From CAYVLA01 sp964549615 [NCBI: uncultured Thermococci archaeon] (GTDB taxonomy: Archaea > CAYQAE01 > CAYVLA01), in NCBI GenBank assembly GCA_964549615.1, contig CAZJVP010000011.1:65926-129925 (forward strand): DNA of 64,000 bases, in the 5' to 3' direction. The stretch's first letter is position 1; each line of letters starts with the position of its first letter. Below, piece by piece: positions 8,129 to 16,758 of this stretch. A program made the translations under genes and the position numbers. The notes beneath the pieces are model-generated. The model was not told the DNA's origin, did no database searches, and saw only the letters and a list, made by a program, of their open reading frames with translations.

Positions 8129-11100
8129 ATGAAGCCCTCGAATCACGGCATCGACATCAACGATGAATCCGGAAGGGAGATGGCCCGCTCCACCGAGGAG
8201 ATCAGGAGGGGCTTCGCGGACCCGCCGGTCTCATGTCGGCCCCACACGCGATGGTGGTGGATGGGCAATGCGATCACGAAGGAGGACCTCACATGGCAGC
8301 TTGAACAGATGCACGAGAAGGGCATAGGCGGGGTCGAACAGGTGACCATAGAGCCGGTCTACGAAAAGGGCAATGTACCCTACCTTTCCGACGAGCATCT
8401 GGACCTCCTGGTCCATGCGATACGCGAGGCCAAGAGGCTGTGCATGGAGTTTTCGCTGAATTTTGGCGGCCCCGGTTGGGTTATCGGCGGCGCTTGGGTG
8501 AAGCCCTCCGACCGCAGCAAGAACATGGTGCCGACCGCCATGCGCCTTTCGGGTGGGCGGCTTTTCTCGGGCAAGCTGCCGACCAAGGTGGGGGAGGTGC
8601 CGAGGACCGGCGATCGGGCTGCTAGGGACGTGGGGCCTAGGGATAGGCTTGTGGCGGTCGTGGCTGGCAGGGTGGTTGATGGGCGTCTGGAGGAATCGTC
8701 CCTCGTGGATCTGACCTCCAAGGTCAGGGGTCGTTCCATCCGATGGCGTGTCCCTGAGGGCGAATGGAAGCTGATGGCGTTCTGGTTGATGTACACCGGG
8801 CAAGGGCATGCTGTCGATCACTTCAACAAGCAGGCGATGGAGCGGTACTGCGAGTTCCTTGGCGGCAAGTTCAGGAAGGCCTTCGGAGAGGAGTTCGGGA
8901 GGACCGTGGAATCCTTCTTCATCGACAGCTTCGAGGTCGACCTTCTGCACAACGGCATATACTGGAGCGACGGCCTGCTGGCCGGATTCAAGGAGTTCAA
9001 GGGCTATGACTTGACCCGGTACCTGCCCGCCATCTGGTGGGACGTTGGGGCGATCACGCCCAAGATTCGCTACGACGTGAACGAGTATCTGCACCATGTT
9101 GGGCTGGATGCCTTCTTCAAGACGTTCTTGGGCTGGTGCGAGAGAAACGGCGTGAAGGGGAGGATACAGCCCTACGGCTTCGCGACCGACATACTACAGG
9201 GTGCCGGCATGGCGCATATCCCGGAGATGGAGGTCACTGCGGGCGAGAAGGATGCCGTTCCCTGGTTTGACACCAGGATTGGCCCCAAGAAGTACGTCGC
9301 CTCGGGCGCGCACCTGTACGGTCGCAACATCGTGAGCGTGGAGGCCTACACCTACATCCACTGGGAGACCTACCGGGCAACCCTCGAGGAGCTAAAGATC
9401 GCGAGCGACGACTTCCTCCGCAACGGCGCCAACAAGTTCTACAACCACGGCTACACGTGCTCGCCCGAGCGGGACATCGCGCCGTCGCGGCGCTTCGAGG
9501 CCGAGGTCCTCATCAACCATCAGAATATCTGGTGGAGGTACTACCCGCTTCTTAGCGACTACGTCGCGCGATGCTGCTACCTTTTACGGCAAGGCCGCAC
9601 GGTGGCCGACGTGGCCGTGTACCTGCCGCTGGCCAACCAGTGGACCCTGGATGTCCGCAACCCGCGCAAGTGGACGCGGGGATTCGACTGGGGCAGTCTT
9701 GGAAAGCTGCTCTGGGCCAACGGGTATGACTTCGACCTTGTGAACGATGACGTTCTTCTGAACCACGCAAGGATCGAGGATGGCGTGATACGGGTCCGCG
9801 ACTTGGAGTACCGGGTTCTGCTCCTGCCGAACATCCAGGCCATGCCCTTGGAGAGCTTGGAGCGCATCCGGGACTGGGTCAAAGGAGGTGGAGTGGTGGT
9901 GGCGCTGGAGCGCGTCCCTGACTCGTCGGTTGGCTTGGAGGATTACGAACGCAAGGATGCGGCAGTTCGTGCCATCGTCCGTGAGATGTTCGACACCCCT
10001 TCTTGGCGCGTCAACGAGACCGCGCCGAGGGATTATGGCAGGGGCAGGACATACCACATCCGCAACGTCATCGACCGCTATGACGTTTTGGAATGGCACG
10101 CCAGCGCGCTCGATCCGTTCCTCAACGTTCTGCGGCGCCACATCCAGCCCGACATGGGAATAGACTTCGTGAGGGAGGGGATCCGGGAGAACGAGGGCCT
10201 CTGTTTCATCCACAGGCGCCTGCCGGGCAAGGAGATCTACTTCGTGGCAAACATCCAGGACCGGGCCATCGAGATGCGCGTGTCATTCCGCGTAAGGGGG
10301 AAGGCCCCAACGGAGTGGAATCCCCACACCGGAGAAGTGAGGCGCGTCCTTGAGTACGAGGAGAAGGATGGCCTGACTTGGATTCCCCTGCGCATGAAGC
10401 CGTACGATTCCACCTTCATCGTCTTTGACGAAGAGGTTGAGCCATACCGCCACGCGGTGGATATAAGTTTCAGCAGGGTTTTGGACGTCGATGAGGAGGG
10501 GGTCGAAGTTCTGGCCACCCGCAACGGCTTACAGATGGTGAGGCTCGACGATGGGACTTTGCTCCGCAAATTCGTGGAGGGAATCCCGGCGCCCCTTGCG
10601 GTGGATGGGGAGTGGCATCTCGAACTGGAAGGAACGGGCTCCCCACGCCTCTCGCTGAGCTTGCCCAGGCTCACCTCCTGGACAGAGGATCCGCGAACCA
10701 GGCATTTCAGCGGCACCGGAAGGTATCGGATCGAGTTCGACATTCCCCAGGTCTACCTGGAGGAAGGGCTACAGCTTGAGCTGGATCTGGGGGTGGTGGG
10801 CAACATCGCCGAGGTGGAGCTGAACGGGCGCCATATTGGCGTGGTCTGGATGCGGGGAAGGACCCTGGATATCACGGGCATGGTGGCTGTCGGGCGAAAC
10901 GTGCTCGTCATCGATGTGACCAACACCCTGATCAACCGGGTGTCCGGGCTAAAGGAGCTGCCGCCGGTACCCGAGCATCTGAGGGCTCGCTACGGAGGGG
11001 ATCCCAGGGCAAGGACCTCAAGCTCGCGCATGCTCATCGGATACGAGCCCCTGCCGGTCTCCGGCCTCCTCGGCCCTGTGTTGATAAGGGCCTCAAGACG

Positions 11101-11131
11101 GGTGTTCATCCCCCTGACGCGGAGCCCCTGA
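8129..11131 (+). CDS. GH106-like alpha-L-rhamnosidase family protein
   Basis: A 1000-residue protein typical of the GH106 group. It opens with a segment like FADPPVSCRPHTRWWWMGNA and the TWQLEQMHEKGIGGVE helix, followed by a large catalytic barrel (about 40-620). The C-terminus (about 830-980) is a GH2-type jelly-roll sugar-binding domain with GTGRYRIEFDI and VELNGRHIGVVW. Characterised relatives release L-rhamnose from pectic or ulvan-type glycans. The ATG at 8129 follows GGAGG by eight bases. No signal peptide is visible. With the sulfatase and uronate-linked genes nearby it suggests use of a rhamnose-rich, perhaps sulfated polysaccharide, which is inference. Confidence 0.82.
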   Translation: MKPSNHGIDINDESGREMARSTEEIRRGFADPPVSCRPHTRWWWMGNAITKEDLTWQLEQMHEKGIGGVEQVTIEPVYEKGNVPYLSDEHLDLLVHAIREAKRLCMEFSLNFGGPGWVIGGAWVKPSDRSKNMVPTAMRLSGGRLFSGKLPTKVGEVPRTGDRAARDVGPRDRLVAVVAGRVVDGRLEESSLVDLTSKVRGRSIRWRVPEGEWKLMAFWLMYTGQGHAVDHFNKQAMERYCEFLGGKFRKAFGEEFGRTVESFFIDSFEVDLLHNGIYWSDGLLAGFKEFKGYDLTRYLPAIWWDVGAITPKIRYDVNEYLHHVGLDAFFKTFLGWCERNGVKGRIQPYGFATDILQGAGMAHIPEMEVTAGEKDAVPWFDTRIGPKKYVASGAHLYGRNIVSVEAYTYIHWETYRATLEELKIASDDFLRNGANKFYNHGYTCSPERDIAPSRRFEAEVLINHQNIWWRYYPLLSDYVARCCYLLRQGRTVADVAVYLPLANQWTLDVRNPRKWTRGFDWGSLGKLLWANGYDFDLVNDDVLLNHARIEDGVIRVRDLEYRVLLLPNIQAMPLESLERIRDWVKGGGVVVALERVPDSSVGLEDYERKDAAVRAIVREMFDTPSWRVNETAPRDYGRGRTYHIRNVIDRYDVLEWHASALDPFLNVLRRHIQPDMGIDFVREGIRENEGLCFIHRRLPGKEIYFVANIQDRAIEMRVSFRVRGKAPTEWNPHTGEVRRVLEYEEKDGLTWIPLRMKPYDSTFIVFDEEVEPYRHAVDISFSRVLDVDEEGVEVLATRNGLQMVRLDDGTLLRKFVEGIPAPLAVDGEWHLELEGTGSPRLSLSLPRLTSWTEDPRTRHFSGTGRYRIEFDIPQVYLEEGLQLELDLGVVGNIAEVELNGRHIGVVWMRGRTLDITGMVAVGRNVLVIDVTNTLINRVSGLKELPPVPEHLRARYGGDPRARTSSSRMLIGYEPLPVSGLLGPVLIRASRRVFIPLTRSP

Positions 11132-11235
11132 GGGATGGGCCCACCCCCGTTCCTGGGTTTCATCCTCTTTTGTCAACCGACGGCGGACCCTGGGCCGACG
11201 CCCGGTTGCGAGGGCTTCTCCAACCAGCCGACATC

Positions 11236-12443
11236 CTATAGGAGCTTTGCCATCGTGCCCAACACGCCCGCCGTAACTACTACCACCGACATGTTGACCT
11301 TCGGTTTCAAGGTGGCCAGAAAAGCTGCTGCCCCGATCGCGACTGTCAGAAGGTCGGGGAAGGCCGTCTGGGCCATCGATGCCCCGGTGCCAAGAATGAT
11401 CGCGACGGCCCCGACCTTGACGCCCTTCAGGAAGCCCTTCAGCCAAGGATCACTCCGCATGCGTCTGAAGAAGGGCGCAAGAAGGATGATTGTGAGGAAC
11501 GGTGGAAAGAATACCGCCCAGAATGCAGCTGTCGCGCCCGGTATCCCTGCAACCTTGTAGCCGACAAAACCTGCCGTTTTCATCACAGGCCCAGGGCTTA
11601 TCTGGCCCAGAGTGACACCATCGAAGAACTCCTTGTAACTCATCCAGCCGAAAAATTCCACGACGTCAGGGCCGGTCAAAGGAATGATCACAAGCCCCGT
11701 TCCGAACATCAGGCAGCTTGCTTTCAGGAACTCTAGGAACAGCTGCAGAATGAGAGGGAGCTTCCGGATGGTAATGACCATCGTTGTAACCACCAGGGGC
11801 GTGAAAAAGAACGCGTTTGAGGTTTTCTTCGGGGAGGGGGCGTAGAGGAAGATCCCCGCCAATCCGGAGGAAACCAGTATGAGAGCAGTGTGATCAAGAA
11901 CAGACACGCGAGCTTGGAATCAGTTATGGTCGACCTGCCCAGCCTGAGAACTGTGAGGAGTATGATTGCGACCACGACGGGGTTGACGCCGTAGAAGAAT
12001 CCGTCCACGCCCGGCATTTTCCCGTATCGAAAGTAGAACCAGCTTAGGCCTAGGATCATGATGAAGGACGGGATTATGAAACCCAAGCCGGCCAGGATTC
12101 CTCCGAGCTTTCCAGCCTTGGCATGCCCTATGTGGATTGCCATCTCCGTCGCATTGGGGCCCGGGAGCATGTTCGTGACTCCAAGCATCTCGGCAAACTC
12201 CTCCTTGCTCAGCCACTTCCTCCTTTCGACGCAGTCGTCCTCCATCATCGAAATGTATGCTAGCGGGCCGCCGAAAGCTGCCCAAGAAAGTCTGAAGAAG
12301 TAAAGGAAGATGCTCGCGAGAGATGGGTGCCGCTGGTCCATTTCTATGTCCGGTCCAGCCACTCTTATTGGGCCCGCCGCATGCGTGCTGGGCCAGGAAC
12401 GCCGTTTCATGGATCCCGCATCTTCCCAGCGAGCTTCCTCCAA
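11236..12443 (-). pseudogene. chrA: chromate transporter family protein, frame-broken
   Basis: Two overlapping minus-strand frames make one ChrA-like protein. The N-terminal half (open from a TTG at 12443; ATG at 12341 fits the family better) carries FFRLSWAAFGGPLAYI and NMLPGPNATEMAIHIG, and ends near LACLFLITL. The C-terminal half resumes in another frame (11236-11907) with ALILVSSGLAGIFLYA, then FGTGLVIIPL and LGQISPGPVMKTAGFVGYK. The switch lies at about 11850-11905, where the hydrophobic segment of one frame runs into that of the other. ChrA proteins export chromate by proton exchange, and some exist as two separate half-size genes. Here the halves overlap by 175 bases, so a single-base indel (mutation or consensus error) is more likely. 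Confidence 0.75.
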
Positions 12444-12835
12444 GAGGAATGTTAGCTCTTGCGGCCCTGATCACTCCATTCCTTTACGCGCTGTTTCCTG
12501 CTCTGCAGCGGATCAGGGGAGTTACCCGCCTAGGCCGTCACCCGCCATACGCGGCTTGGCAATAAGCCGAATCGCCGCCAACAGGACATCCCTTCCATTT
12601 TATTGGTGACAAAAATATTGTGCATACGCTTTGGCCTCGCAAATCGGTTATCGGCTTGTGCCTGCTCTTCGACTTTCTGGCCATGATAGGACAACCTCGC
12701 TGAGGACCCTGCCGCATCCGATGCCCTGCGACGTTTTTGCTCTTGACCAGGATGGCTGCTCCTGCACCTTGATCATCGATCGTCGATCGTAAGAGTGTTA
12801 AGGGCTGGACGATTCGCGATCGTGGGTGACTGCCC
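12444..12835. other. divergent intergenic region
   Basis: About 390 bases between chrA and paralog P1. An AT-rich stretch at 12595-12630 could be the chrA promoter. TGTTAAGG at about 12796-12803 is placed correctly for P1. Just before it, 12776-12790 contains overlapping CGATCG and GATCGTCGATC palindromes, a possible operator. No RNA gene or coding frame is supported. Confidence 0.4.
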
Positions 12836-14122
12836 TTGCGCGAAGCCCGTCATGCCCAGCTCAACGCCCTCGGTTTCCTACTGGGAATTGCCCTTGTTGG
12901 ATTCCAGCTTGCCAACGTGCAGGGCTTGGACGACGGAAGGATCGGTGTGCTCTATGTTGGTTGCCTTGCGCGTTCCACCCCGTTCTGGTGGATGAGGTCC
13001 GATCCCCTCTTCTCCATGTACTTCGTTCAAGCGACCCTGCGAGACTGGGCGAATTGGGGTCCAACCCAGCAGGCGATCTCGGAGCTGCAGGTCTTCAGGA
13101 TGATCAGGCTGTACATGCCCCGTTCCTACCACGACCTGACATCGCGTTTCGATGTCCTGATCATGGCCAACGCCAACAGGGAGGCGGTGACCCCGCACAA
13201 CACGGAGATGCTTGCCCGGGGAGTTCGAGAGGGGGGTATGGGGTTCGTCATGTGCGGCGGGTGGGAGAGCTTCGGCGGCGCGTTCTCCCGTCCCTCGTGG
13301 GGAGACACATCCATAGGGGCACTCTTGCCCACAAACGATGTGCCCGGAACCTACGTGCTGCAGCCCGCCGGCGACCTGCGTCTCATCATAGACAAGCCCG
13401 ACAACGAGTTCATCAAGAGCATTCCCTGGGACCCAACCCAACCCTTCATGACGAACTTCGAACACAACATCGTGACGGCAAAGGAGGGGGCAAACGTCCT
13501 GGCACATGTGGAGAGCACCTTCTTCAAGGATCACCCGGGCATGGTTACGTGGGAGATCGAGGGCGGGGTAAGGACCTTCGCCATAACGGGTGAGATCATC
13601 GGTCCAGGATCCGAGCCAGGCCAGGTCCACACCATGTGTTACCGCGGAGGGCCCTGGAAGTACGCCATCGACTTCGGATGCAATCTCATGATCTACCTAG
13701 ATCGTCGCCCTGTGCCCCAGGATGTGGAGCTCGTGCATGCGGTGAGGTCAATCATGTTCGATACGAGCACGAGGAGGACGCTTCTGGTCGGGCTCCTGGA
13801 GTTCTGCGACTCATTTGGCGCGAACACAGACAGGATCGTATCGAAGATGGACGAGGCGCAGGATCTGATATCGGCGGCAATCCCGAGCTACCTTGAGCTT
13901 CGCTTCGAGGAGGTCTTGGAAGCCTACGAGAAGGTTGGGGCGATGCTTTTGCAGATCGAAGAGGAGGCCGTCCGGCTGAAGAACCGAACCTTGACCTGGG
14001 TCTACGCGATTGAGTGGATGGCCGTGACCGGCACATCCCTGGTCTGCGGCGTCGTCCTGTGGTCGCTCATGATACGCCGGAGGTTTTACAGGGAAGTCCA
14101 AACTACGAAGCTTCTCATCTAG
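12836..14122 (+). CDS. membrane-anchored amidotransferase-like protein, paralog P1
   Basis: A 428-residue member of a family with four copies in this window. An N-terminal hydrophobic segment (about 10-26) looks like a signal sequence or anchor. A domain at about 34-300 resembles the putative glutamine amidotransferase domain (DUF1355/ThuA-like): RIGVLYVG strand, YMPRSYHDLTSRFDVLIM, then GGMGFVMCGGWESFGG at 133-148. A helical stalk follows (about 310-385), then a membrane helix (about 388-412) and the basic tail MIRRRFYREV. C140 is at the place of a class-I nucleophile but is not kept in the other copies, so catalysis is doubtful. The TTG at 12836 lies just after a TATA-like box. MscS follows 90 bases downstream. 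Confidence 0.7.
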   Translation: MREARHAQLNALGFLLGIALVGFQLANVQGLDDGRIGVLYVGCLARSTPFWWMRSDPLFSMYFVQATLRDWANWGPTQQAISELQVFRMIRLYMPRSYHDLTSRFDVLIMANANREAVTPHNTEMLARGVREGGMGFVMCGGWESFGGAFSRPSWGDTSIGALLPTNDVPGTYVLQPAGDLRLIIDKPDNEFIKSIPWDPTQPFMTNFEHNIVTAKEGANVLAHVESTFFKDHPGMVTWEIEGGVRTFAITGEIIGPGSEPGQVHTMCYRGGPWKYAIDFGCNLMIYLDRRPVPQDVELVHAVRSIMFDTSTRRTLLVGLLEFCDSFGANTDRIVSKMDEAQDLISAAIPSYLELRFEEVLEAYEKVGAMLLQIEEEAVRLKNRTLTWVYAIEWMAVTGTSLVCGVVLWSLMIRRRFYREVQTTKLLI

Positions 14123-14218
14123 CGTGCGAATCGATCGTCGTGCCCCGGGGGCCAAGGGGGAAACCCATAAGAGCAGGCGGCGGGAGCTCGCCTGAAGCAT
14201 TTCTTCGAGGGAGGCTTG

Positions 14219-15208
14219 TTGTTCTCCTCGACCCCAATGGATATGGTGACGGTCGCCGTCGAACTCGTGTCTATCCTCCTAGTAGCTACCATCGTCCTTC
14301 TGCTCCTGACGAGGCTGCTGCGAAGATCCCTAGCGCGCGTGGGCTTGGGTGACGAATGGGTCCGCGCGGGCAACTGGGCGCTTACCATCGCAGTGTACAT
14401 CGTGGCCCTGGACGTGATACTGGAGCTCTTTCATTTCGATCTGAAGGCTTTCCTATTCTCCTCGCCGTATTCCTCTCCCGCCCAGGCGGGCTTGGTCGTC
14501 CTGGGGGCAACGATCCTCGCCAAGGTGCTCACGACGGCCTTGGAGAAATCGGCCAGCCGACTCGGCGTCGAGCTTACCGTCCGCCGGACCGCGAACAGGG
14601 TTCTGACGACGGTCATCTACCTCGTCGCACTGGTGATAGTCTTCGCGATCTTCAAAATCAACCTGGGCGGATTGGTGACCGCCGGCGGGCTCGTCACCGC
14701 GGCCATAGTCTTCGCCACCGGACAGATAATAAACAACCTCGTCTCAGGCATCTTCATAGTCACAGGAAAGACCTTCGAGACCGGGGACGTCATACAGGTC
14801 GGCGCAGACAGGGGTCGCGTTGAGAAGGTGAGCATCAGGACTACCACGATAGTGACCGAGGACGGCAAGAACATGATCATACCCAACCTACAGTTCGTCA
14901 CAAGCCCGGTGATCAACTACACGAAGGCCAAGAAAGCGAACGTAAGGGTAGCCGTGAACTTCAACGTGAAAAGGGGGGCGAAGGATCTTCCGGAGGTGAA
15001 GAAGATCCTCAAGGACACGCTCGTGAAGTACTTCACTTACAGGGGAGTCAACAATCCTAGCCTCTTCCTGCGCGGGATCACGGCCGGGTTCTACTCCTTC
15101 ACGGCTTATGTCTGGGTCAGTGAGCCTTCCAAGATCGACCGGATAACCGACGAGGTCCTTGAAAGGCTCAAGGCCGCCATGGACGCGGAGGGCCTGGAGT
15201 TCATCTAG
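14219..15208 (+). CDS. MscS-family mechanosensitive channel
   Basis: A protein of about 329 residues with hydrophobic helices at about 8-28, 45-65, 85-105 and 125-150. These are followed by the pore-lining helix rich in glycine and alanine (GGLVTAGGLVTAAIVFATGQ) and the conserved beta domain with GKTFETGDVIQVG and MIIPNLQFVTSPVINYT. This is the standard small-conductance channel that opens on membrane tension to release solutes. GAGGGAGG at 14207-14214 is four bases before a TTG at 14219; an ATG at 14237 is an alternative start. It follows paralog P1 in the same direction. Confidence 0.9.
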   Translation: MFSSTPMDMVTVAVELVSILLVATIVLLLLTRLLRRSLARVGLGDEWVRAGNWALTIAVYIVALDVILELFHFDLKAFLFSSPYSSPAQAGLVVLGATILAKVLTTALEKSASRLGVELTVRRTANRVLTTVIYLVALVIVFAIFKINLGGLVTAGGLVTAAIVFATGQIINNLVSGIFIVTGKTFETGDVIQVGADRGRVEKVSIRTTTIVTEDGKNMIIPNLQFVTSPVINYTKAKKANVRVAVNFNVKRGAKDLPEVKKILKDTLVKYFTYRGVNNPSLFLRGITAGFYSFTAYVWVSEPSKIDRITDEVLERLKAAMDAEGLEFI

Positions 15209-15306
15209 GCACTGTGCGCGATTTCCGGGGTTGGGTGTGTCGTCGTCGCAACAGGGAGGCAGATGTCGACGGATTTTTTGGAAAGGTCGTGGGCTGGCGG
15301 AAGGGC

Positions 15307-16479
15307 ATGGAAGCAAAAGCGATTGTGAAAAGGATTCTGGAAGAGTTCTGGAGGATACCCCTTTTCGACGTGCACAGCCACTTTTGCTCGGAGTCCGGCC
15401 CAGTGGAAAGCGTCGACTCCTACATCGCAAACTGGACCCAGCCGGAGACCCGGCCACCGGAGGTCGAGGATCGGGGAATGGGAGCATGGCGGATGGAGCG
15501 GTGGCCCATGAAGAGATCGCTCTGGATGAGCCGTGCATTCCGAGCCGCGCTTGGTGAGCTCTACGGCACTGAAAACGCGTTTGAGATCTGCAGGGCGATG
15601 AACGGGGTCAGGAATGGCGGCCTCCTGGCCGCTATCGACTGGATGCGACGCAAGGCCAACGTCGAGGTCATCGTCGTGGACTCCAACCCACAGCTTGCCT
15701 CGAGGGACAACCGCATCATCTCGACCTACCATCTCAACGCGAGGGTGATCCTTCACCGGGCATGCGACCTTGCCTCGGTGGTTGATGGACTTGAGGCCGA
15801 GATCGAGAGGGGCCGCAATGCGGGGTCGATGGGCTGCCTGAAGGTCGCAATGGCCTATGATCGGTCGCTGTGCATCGAAGAGGCGGGTTACGAGGAGGCA
15901 GCGAGCGCGGCGCTCAAGGATCCCGCACATAGATCGCCGGATGAACAGAAGCTGGCCGAGGACTACCTCTATCGCCATTTCTTCAGCAAGGCTGCGGACT
16001 GGTCCATGCCGGTCGAAATCCATACGGGCTTCGGCTGGGCAATTCACGACCGGCCTCTCAGGCTGTCCGAGGCCGATCCGGAGAACCTGCTGCCGATCTT
16101 GGAGGACGCAGGCTACCGAAAGACCAAGTTCGTGCTCTTCCACGGCGGCTACCCCTTCCTGAGCAAGATGGGCTACATCGCCGGGACCTTCTCGAACGTG
16201 TATCTCGACTTCACATGTCTGTGTCCGGAGTCCTGGACGGTTCTCAAGCACGCGCTTCACGAGTGGATCGACATCGTGCCCATGGACAAGATCGTCACGG
16301 GCAGCGATGGAAGCTACGAGTGGCTGTACTTTGCCGCGAAGTACAATAGGGAGTGCCTTGCAGAGGTGCTCGGCGAGAAGGTCTGCTCCGAGCACATGGA
16401 CCTGGACCTGGCCTTGGACGTTGGAAGGCATGTCCTCCGCGAGAATGCCCGCAGGGTGTTTGGGGCTGAAAGCTCGTAG
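15307..16479 (+). CDS. amidohydrolase-superfamily protein (amidohydrolase_2 / uronate-isomerase-like)
   Basis: A protein of about 390 residues with the metal-dependent TIM-barrel pattern: HxH at 23-25 in FDVHSHF, a later histidine in EIHTGFGWA, another in LFHGGYPF, and the C-terminal aspartate in TGSDGSYEW. It ends with a helix like LARDVGRHVL-ENARRVFG. This layout is seen in amidohydrolase_2 proteins, in the N-terminal domain of FluG-type proteins and, more distantly, in uronate isomerases. The ATG at 15307 follows GGAAGG; the frame is open from 15214. The substrate is unknown. A uronate or lactone role would suit the neighbourhood but is inference. Confidence 0.78.
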   Translation: MEAKAIVKRILEEFWRIPLFDVHSHFCSESGPVESVDSYIANWTQPETRPPEVEDRGMGAWRMERWPMKRSLWMSRAFRAALGELYGTENAFEICRAMNGVRNGGLLAAIDWMRRKANVEVIVVDSNPQLASRDNRIISTYHLNARVILHRACDLASVVDGLEAEIERGRNAGSMGCLKVAMAYDRSLCIEEAGYEEAASAALKDPAHRSPDEQKLAEDYLYRHFFSKAADWSMPVEIHTGFGWAIHDRPLRLSEADPENLLPILEDAGYRKTKFVLFHGGYPFLSKMGYIAGTFSNVYLDFTCLCPESWTVLKHALHEWIDIVPMDKIVTGSDGSYEWLYFAAKYNRECLAEVLGEKVCSEHMDLDLALDVGRHVLRENARRVFGAESS

Positions 16480-16545
16480 GGGCATGCGGGAGCGCGATGG
16501 CGCGGCCCTGCAAGGTCGCCCCCATAGGAGGGTTTCATGAGTAGG

Positions 16546-16758
16546 CTATCGCCGCGTCTCCTTGTCGGCGTTCATCTGATCAACGTTGCCGGAGCGGCGT
16601 TGCGACCTCGAATACATGCATCCAAGCCTCTGGTGATAGGTCGGACATAGGTCTGGGTGATGGTCGGACACGTGACCGCAGCTGCACCTGTAGTTGTTTT
16701 CTGAGGGGTCGTACTTCATCTGTATCTCGCCGCAGACCGGGCATCGCGCCTTCTTCAC
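16546..16758 (-). CDS. small zinc-ribbon protein
   Basis: A 70-residue protein. CPVC at 6-9 and CSCGH at about 25-29 form a zinc ribbon; a histidine- and cysteine-containing segment (HHPDLCPTYHQRLGC) and a basic tail follow. The GTG start overlaps the TAG stop of the KaiC-like gene by one base, and GAGGTG lies six bases upstream, so translation is probably coupled. It is the last gene of a three-gene operon that reads from 18585. Confidence 0.65.
   Translation of the reverse strand: MKKARCPVCGEIQMKYDPSENNYRCSCGHVSDHHPDLCPTYHQRLGCMYSRSQRRSGNVDQMNADKETRR

Noticed and set aside
11733-11907. Two-gene (short-chain) chromate transporter
   Set aside because: The halves overlap by 175 bases in different frames, with non-coding tails on both, unlike separate half-size genes.
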